A stretch of 20,688 nucleotides of DNA, from positions 1-20,688 of the IMG/VR virus record IMGVR_UViG_3300034082_001048, one strand, 5' to 3'. Of this stretch, positions 10,801 through 16,800 are shown in pieces (position 1 is the stretch's first letter; each line of letters opens with the position of its first letter). The notes beneath the pieces are model-generated. The model saw only the letters and a list, made by a program, of their open reading frames with translations, had not been told where the DNA came from and searched no databases. Source of the DNA: a virus. The translations under genes were made by a program, and so were the position numbers.

Positions 10801-13800
10801 TAGATCTGATGAAGTATACACAACTATAAAATCTCTAAACGATGTTTTATTAGCAGATCCGTCAACATTCCAACCAAACATATCTATAGCAGTTACCTTC
10901 GAAGGTACTGGCTGGAATGTTTACAAATATATCAATGCCAGCGTCAATGTTACTGCTGTGGATTATAGCAGTAGTGCAAAAACTTTAACAATTACACTGA
11001 GCGAGTTAGTAGATTTTACCGCTGGATCGTATATAGGTATAGATCAGGTTGATTTAATAAAAGGATTTTATAAAATTATTTCAGTATCACTGAATACATT
11101 TACGGTTTCCGCAACAATTGCAAGCTGGGCGCCGCCTTTCACGCAATCTCAAAAAATAGTAATTTTTAAATTTGTTAGCCAACGATCTACGTCAATGGAC
11201 TTAGTTGATAATCTAACACGACCGACTTTAATCCCAGGTGATAAATTATGGATTGATTCTGATAGTAATAATAACTGGTCCGTATGGGAATATTCTCCTA
11301 TATACAGTAGAAACCTTATTCCAAATTCTTCGCCCGTTGACGGCGCAAATTACGGAAAGATTATTTCTTCTACAAAATTGGGAAAAATCATTGCAATTGG
11401 TTCTAATTCAGGTGACATAGAAATATGGGATAAATCTGGATACAATTCTCCGTGGATACAACGACAGCTTGTTACTAAGCCGTTTGTCAGTTATTTGTCT
11501 AACGAATCTAAATTAGGAACCGTTGTTGCATTATCGTTTGACGGAAAATGGTTAGCTACTGGCAGTCCGTTGGCAAGTAACGCATATACAAAATTAAAAG
11601 GTGAGTTTAATACTAATACGTCGTATGTTACAGACGATATTGTATACCTAAGTAACAGTAGTATATACACTGGATTTTATCAAGCATTACAAAATAACAC
11701 CAATAGCACAATGCCAAGACCAGACGGTGTTGCAGGATTAATACCAAATGTAATATCTTGGAAAAAAATAAAATATGTTCCAACATTGTTAAGTGGAACT
11801 AGTAGTGGATTAGCAGAACAAGGAGTTGTCAGTTTATATAGTAAGGATGCTAACAATATTTTTACACTAGTAGATACAATTGTAAGCCCGTTCCCAACTG
11901 CTAATGAAAAATTTGGATCGCAGTTAGCATTTGCTAATGACATACTGTACATCTCAGCTATTGGTTATAATAATAACGCTGGCCGAGTTTATAAATTTGA
12001 ACATTCAGAAGATGTCCAAGCAACTACGTATTATAATCCTGTTGGTAGTTCAAATACTACGTTAACGGTTACTTCTACGGTAGGAGTGTTACCCGGCATG
12101 TTAATTACCGGCGTCGGATTCAGCTCCGGCCAACTAGTAACGGCTGTAATTGATTCAAAAACATTAACAATTTCACAAAGACCAGATATAACACCGACAG
12201 GGTTAATTGAGTTTTCAACAGTGGGCTGGGGATTTAATTTGTCAGCAACGTTATCTGGAGATGTTACAGATCGACACTTTGGATCAGGAATAGTAACAAC
12301 AGATGACGACAGCACGTTAGTAGTTACTGCCAACAATAATTCGTTATCCGGTCAAGTTAAAATTTATAAATTAGGGGTGTTATCTCAAACTCTAACGGGT
12401 ACTAATTTAAATTTTGGAAAGAGTGTTGATATTTCCGATACCGCAGACTATTTGGTAATTTCTGACAGTTTAGCAGACAATGAAAAACAAGATTCAGGAA
12501 CGGTAACTATTTACAAATTTATAGCATCTGCATTTGTACCATATCAGACATTGAAAAATCACAATCCAGAAAATTCAGGATATTTTGGAAGCAAGGTTGC
12601 ATTTATTGATGATTACAAAACTATTGTTGTTTATAGTTCTGATCAAGACACTGTTCTAAAAACTATCTTCGACGAAAATCAAACAATTTTTGATAAAGAT
12701 TCTACTAACATATCACAGCTAGCCGCTGAATCTGGCCGAGTTGATGTATATGATATGTATGACACAAAATGGATTTATAGCGAAACTTTAGAAAATTTAC
12801 AAACATCCGGCTCAGGTTTTGGTCAAGGCATAGCAACTGGCAATAATCATATTATTGTAACAGCGCCGTTTGAATCCGATCAAAATTTACAATCTGGCAT
12901 AGTAATTGATTACGAGAAAAAAGAAAATACATTTAGCTGGAATATTAAACATCAGCAAATAACTGTACCAGATCCTTCCAAAGTTAAATCTGCATTTTTA
13001 TACAACAAAGCTACTGGCGAATTGGTAAAATATGTAGATGTGATCGATTTGGCACAAGGTAAGATTGCAGGCCCTGCTAGAGAAGAAATTAAATTTTCAT
13101 GTTATTATGATCCTGCCATCTATTCAGTTAGCAATGCTAACAATGATGTAACAGTTGACGCCGCGGCACCATGGGGCAAAGAACAAGTTGGTTACATTTG
13201 GTGGGATTTAAGAACTACAAAATTAATTGACGCATATGACGATTCTGTAGTCTATAGAAATAGCGTATGGAATTCGTTAGCAGTTGGTGCAACAGTAGAC
13301 TTGTATGAATGGGTTGAAAGTACAGTATTACCAGCAGCCTGGGACCTACAGGCTGACACAGAAGCCGGAATAGCAAGTGGTATCAGCGGCACAAGTTTAT
13401 ATGGAAATAATGTCTATTCTATAAAAGAAAGATTTGATACCGGAACTCAAACAAAGAAATACATTTACTATTACTGGGTAAAAAATAAAAAAACTATTCC
13501 TAACGTACCTAGCAGAAATTTATCAGCTAGCGATGTTGCAAGTTTAATTGAGAATCCACGAGGATCGGCTTACACATATCTTGCATTAACTGGACCAAAC
13601 TCATTTAGTTTAGTAAATGCCGTCAACTATTTGCAAGATGCTAACGTAGTATTGTCTGTAGAATATTGGACGGTAGATTCTCCATCCCAGAATATACACA
13701 GCCAATGGAAAATTATTAATAGCGATTCTGCCACGGTAATACCTTCTCATCTTGAACAAAAATGGTTTGATAGTTTATGCGGCAAAGATGCAATGGGAAG

Positions 13801-16800
13801 GGATGTTCCAGATTTAACGTTAGCAGAAAAACTTCGTTACGGTATAGAAAATAGACCTAGACAAAGTATGTTTATTAATCGCTTTGAAGCATTAAAACAA
13901 TTAATCGAAGAAGCCAATACTGTGTTATTAGCAAATCCAGTTGTTGACAGTCGAAATATTTCAAACATCGATGTAAAAGAATCAGCACCTAATTTAGTAT
14001 CTGGGTTGTACGATACTACCCAAGAAACATCAGAAGAATTACGATTTGTAAACGTTGGGGCTTTTAGAAGACCTATATTTGGCAGTTGTACTATTGTCGA
14101 TGGCAAAATAACAGATATTGATATTTCTTATGCAGGCCGCGGATATTTAGTTGCACCTTACATCTCGATATCAGGCAGCGGTGAAGGAGCAATAGTTAAA
14201 GCTATATTAAGCAGTAACGGCACAGGACAAATTATTGGAGTAACTATTGTAAACTCGGGCGAAGGATATGACGACAATACTGTTGCTACAGTTCGAGACT
14301 ATTCTGTGTTGGTAGCAAGTGATTCTGGAGCTCAGGGTGTTTGGAGTATATACTCATATGATCCAGTGGGAAAATTGTGGTCCCGCATTAAATCTCAATC
14401 ATACGATGTAACTATATATTGGAATAAAACTGATTGGTTTGCGACTGGATACAGTCAGTTTACTGCAATTGATCATGCAGTAGACATGGTTTCAGATTTA
14501 CAAACACTAGCCGATTCCGTTGGCCAAATTATTAAAATTCGCACAACTACTACAGGGTGGTCGTTATTAGAAAAAATATCCAATGTAGCATCGTTTGACT
14601 ACACACAAATGTACAAAGTAGTTGGCTTAGAAAACGGAACAATACAGCTAAATTCTGCATTATATACATCTTCAACTGTTAGTACTGGATACGACGGAAC
14701 AACTTATGACGGAATAGCATTTGATAATAATCCTAATTTAGAACTTAGAATTATCTTAGAATCTTTGAAAAACGATATTTTTATTGATGATTTAAAAATA
14801 AATTATTTAAATTTGTTTTTCACTACTGTAAGATACGCATTGAGTGAACAAGTTTACTTAGATTGGATATTTAAAACAAGTTTTATTAAAGCAAGACACA
14901 ATGTCGGACAGTTATCAACACCGGTAACTTATAATAATGACAACTTGTCAAATTTTCAAGATTATATAAACGAAGTCAAACCATTTAAAACTAAAATTCG
15001 AGAATATGTTAGTAGTTATCAGTTAGTGGATCCGACTTCTACTATGGTTTCAGATTTCGACTTGCCTCCAATATATAGAAATAATGCAATAACAACAATA
15101 GCTACCAATGCGAATAGAGGTACCATAACAGCAGATGATGCTACCATTAGACAATATCCTTGGAAAAACTGGTTAGATAACGTTGGGTTTATTGTAACAG
15201 ATATAAAAATTATTAATGGCGGATCCGGTTATGTCGGAGAACCAATTGTAAAAATTACAAACGATTCTGGAAGCGGCGCAACGGCCCGAGCATTTTTTAC
15301 AAACGGTATTATTAATAGAATTATTTTACTTACACATGGTTCTGGATATTTGTCAGCACCTACAGTATCAATAATAGGCGGATTATCGTCAACCGGCGTT
15401 GCGGCACGTGCCGTAGCAATTATTGGGAATAGTGTATCGTCTTCGGAATTCCACGGTGTTATTAGATCGAGCTTAATTAAAATAAAATTTGATAGAATAA
15501 CAAGTTCTTATTTCTTTGTTGATTTAGAAGAAACTGAATTTATTAATACTACTGGAAATTTACAATATAAACTAACGTATGCTCCGGATATCACTATTGG
15601 ATCATCAACGCTTACAATTAACGATATTCCAGTATTACGAGAAAATTATACATTATCAACAGTTACAACAAAAACTGACTACACTAAGTATTCGGGATTA
15701 TTGACATTCAAACCGGGAACTCAGCCTGTTACTGGCCAAGTTATTAAAATTGTTTATCTAAAGAATCAGTCGTTATTAAACGCTGCCGATAGAATACATC
15801 ATTATTATAATCCGCAAGCTGGCGATATTGGTAATGATTTATCGCAATTGATGACTGGAGTAGATTACGGTGGAGTAATAGTACAAGGTCTTGGATTTGA
15901 TGTTAGTTCGGGTTGGGGAACAACACCGTGGTTTACAGATAAATGGGACAGTTTTGATCCACTGTTTGACGACTACATACTAACCGTCGCGGCTAATACA
16001 CGTTCTTTTATGTTACCTTATATTCCTACACCAGGAACTAAAATTAACACATATTACGTAGGTTTAAATTTAACTACAATACCTGTGGTAACTGATGTAT
16101 TAACTTATTCATATACTTTTATTGGAACAAATCCTACCGCATCTCTAGTAAGAAGTGTAGCGGCTGGCGGCACGTCAACAAATTATATTCCAGTAGGAAC
16201 ATATGATCCAACTTCAGTTGTGGTAAAAGTAGCGAGTGTTACTGGAATATTACCAGGAATGTCTATATTAGGCACAGGGTTTACTTCAAAACAAACCGTA
16301 TTATTAATTAATTCCACGTCCGATACCGTTACATTAACTGCTCCACCGAACGTACAGCCTAACGGTACTTTATATTTTACAAAGAGTATAGCGGGATCTG
16401 CAACGTTATCGTTAAGCAGTACAGTTGGATTAAGAGTCGGCGACAAGGTAACTACATCTTCTGCATCTTCTTTTGGGGTTGACACTGTAATTAAAACAAT
16501 TTTAAATAGTACAGAAATTCTTTTAAACCAAATAATATATGTTACGGTTCCAACAGCGGCAACAATTGTCTTTACTAGAGCATTAAACAAATACACTGAC
16601 ATAGTGATTTCTAACGGATTTGTAAACTTAACAAATTCCTTAACTTCTGGAAGTGTTATTAATATTACTAGCACGTTGCCTAGTATTAAATTAGACGACG
16701 AAAATTTTGGAACGCCCCAACAAACTAACGCCAATGCAGTTATATCTACATTTATTGGAAATGGAAATTTAAATACTGTAACAATTCCAAATACGTTTGT

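Larger units (their letters stand above)
11351..12967 (+). other. Seven-bladed FG-GAP-type beta-propeller in the giant protein, with inserted modules
   Basis: Residues 2166-2704 contain seven blade starts: YGKIISSTKLGKIIAIG (2166), LGTVVALSFDGKWLATG (2220), FGSQLAFANDILYISAIG (2353), FGSGIVTTDDDSTLVVT (2475), FGKSVDISDTADYLVISD (2520), FGSKVAFIDDYKTIVVY (2577) and FGQGIATGNNHIIVTAP (2655). Most end in a G-x-V-x-x-Y-type strand (GRVYKF, GTVTIYKF, GRVDVYDM, GIVIDYE), as in FG-GAP_2 repeats. Blade 2 holds a CBM-like module, blade 3 a 'PGM' module, and blade 6 an extra loop with IFDENQTIFDKD. Seven units suit a closed propeller, a common ligand-binding scaffold. No strong calcium D-x-D-x-D-G loops are seen. 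Confidence 0.68.

Noticed and set aside
11238-11420. 60-residue plus-strand frame overlapping the giant gene
   Set aside because: It is out of frame with a strongly coding gene and has no initiation signal.
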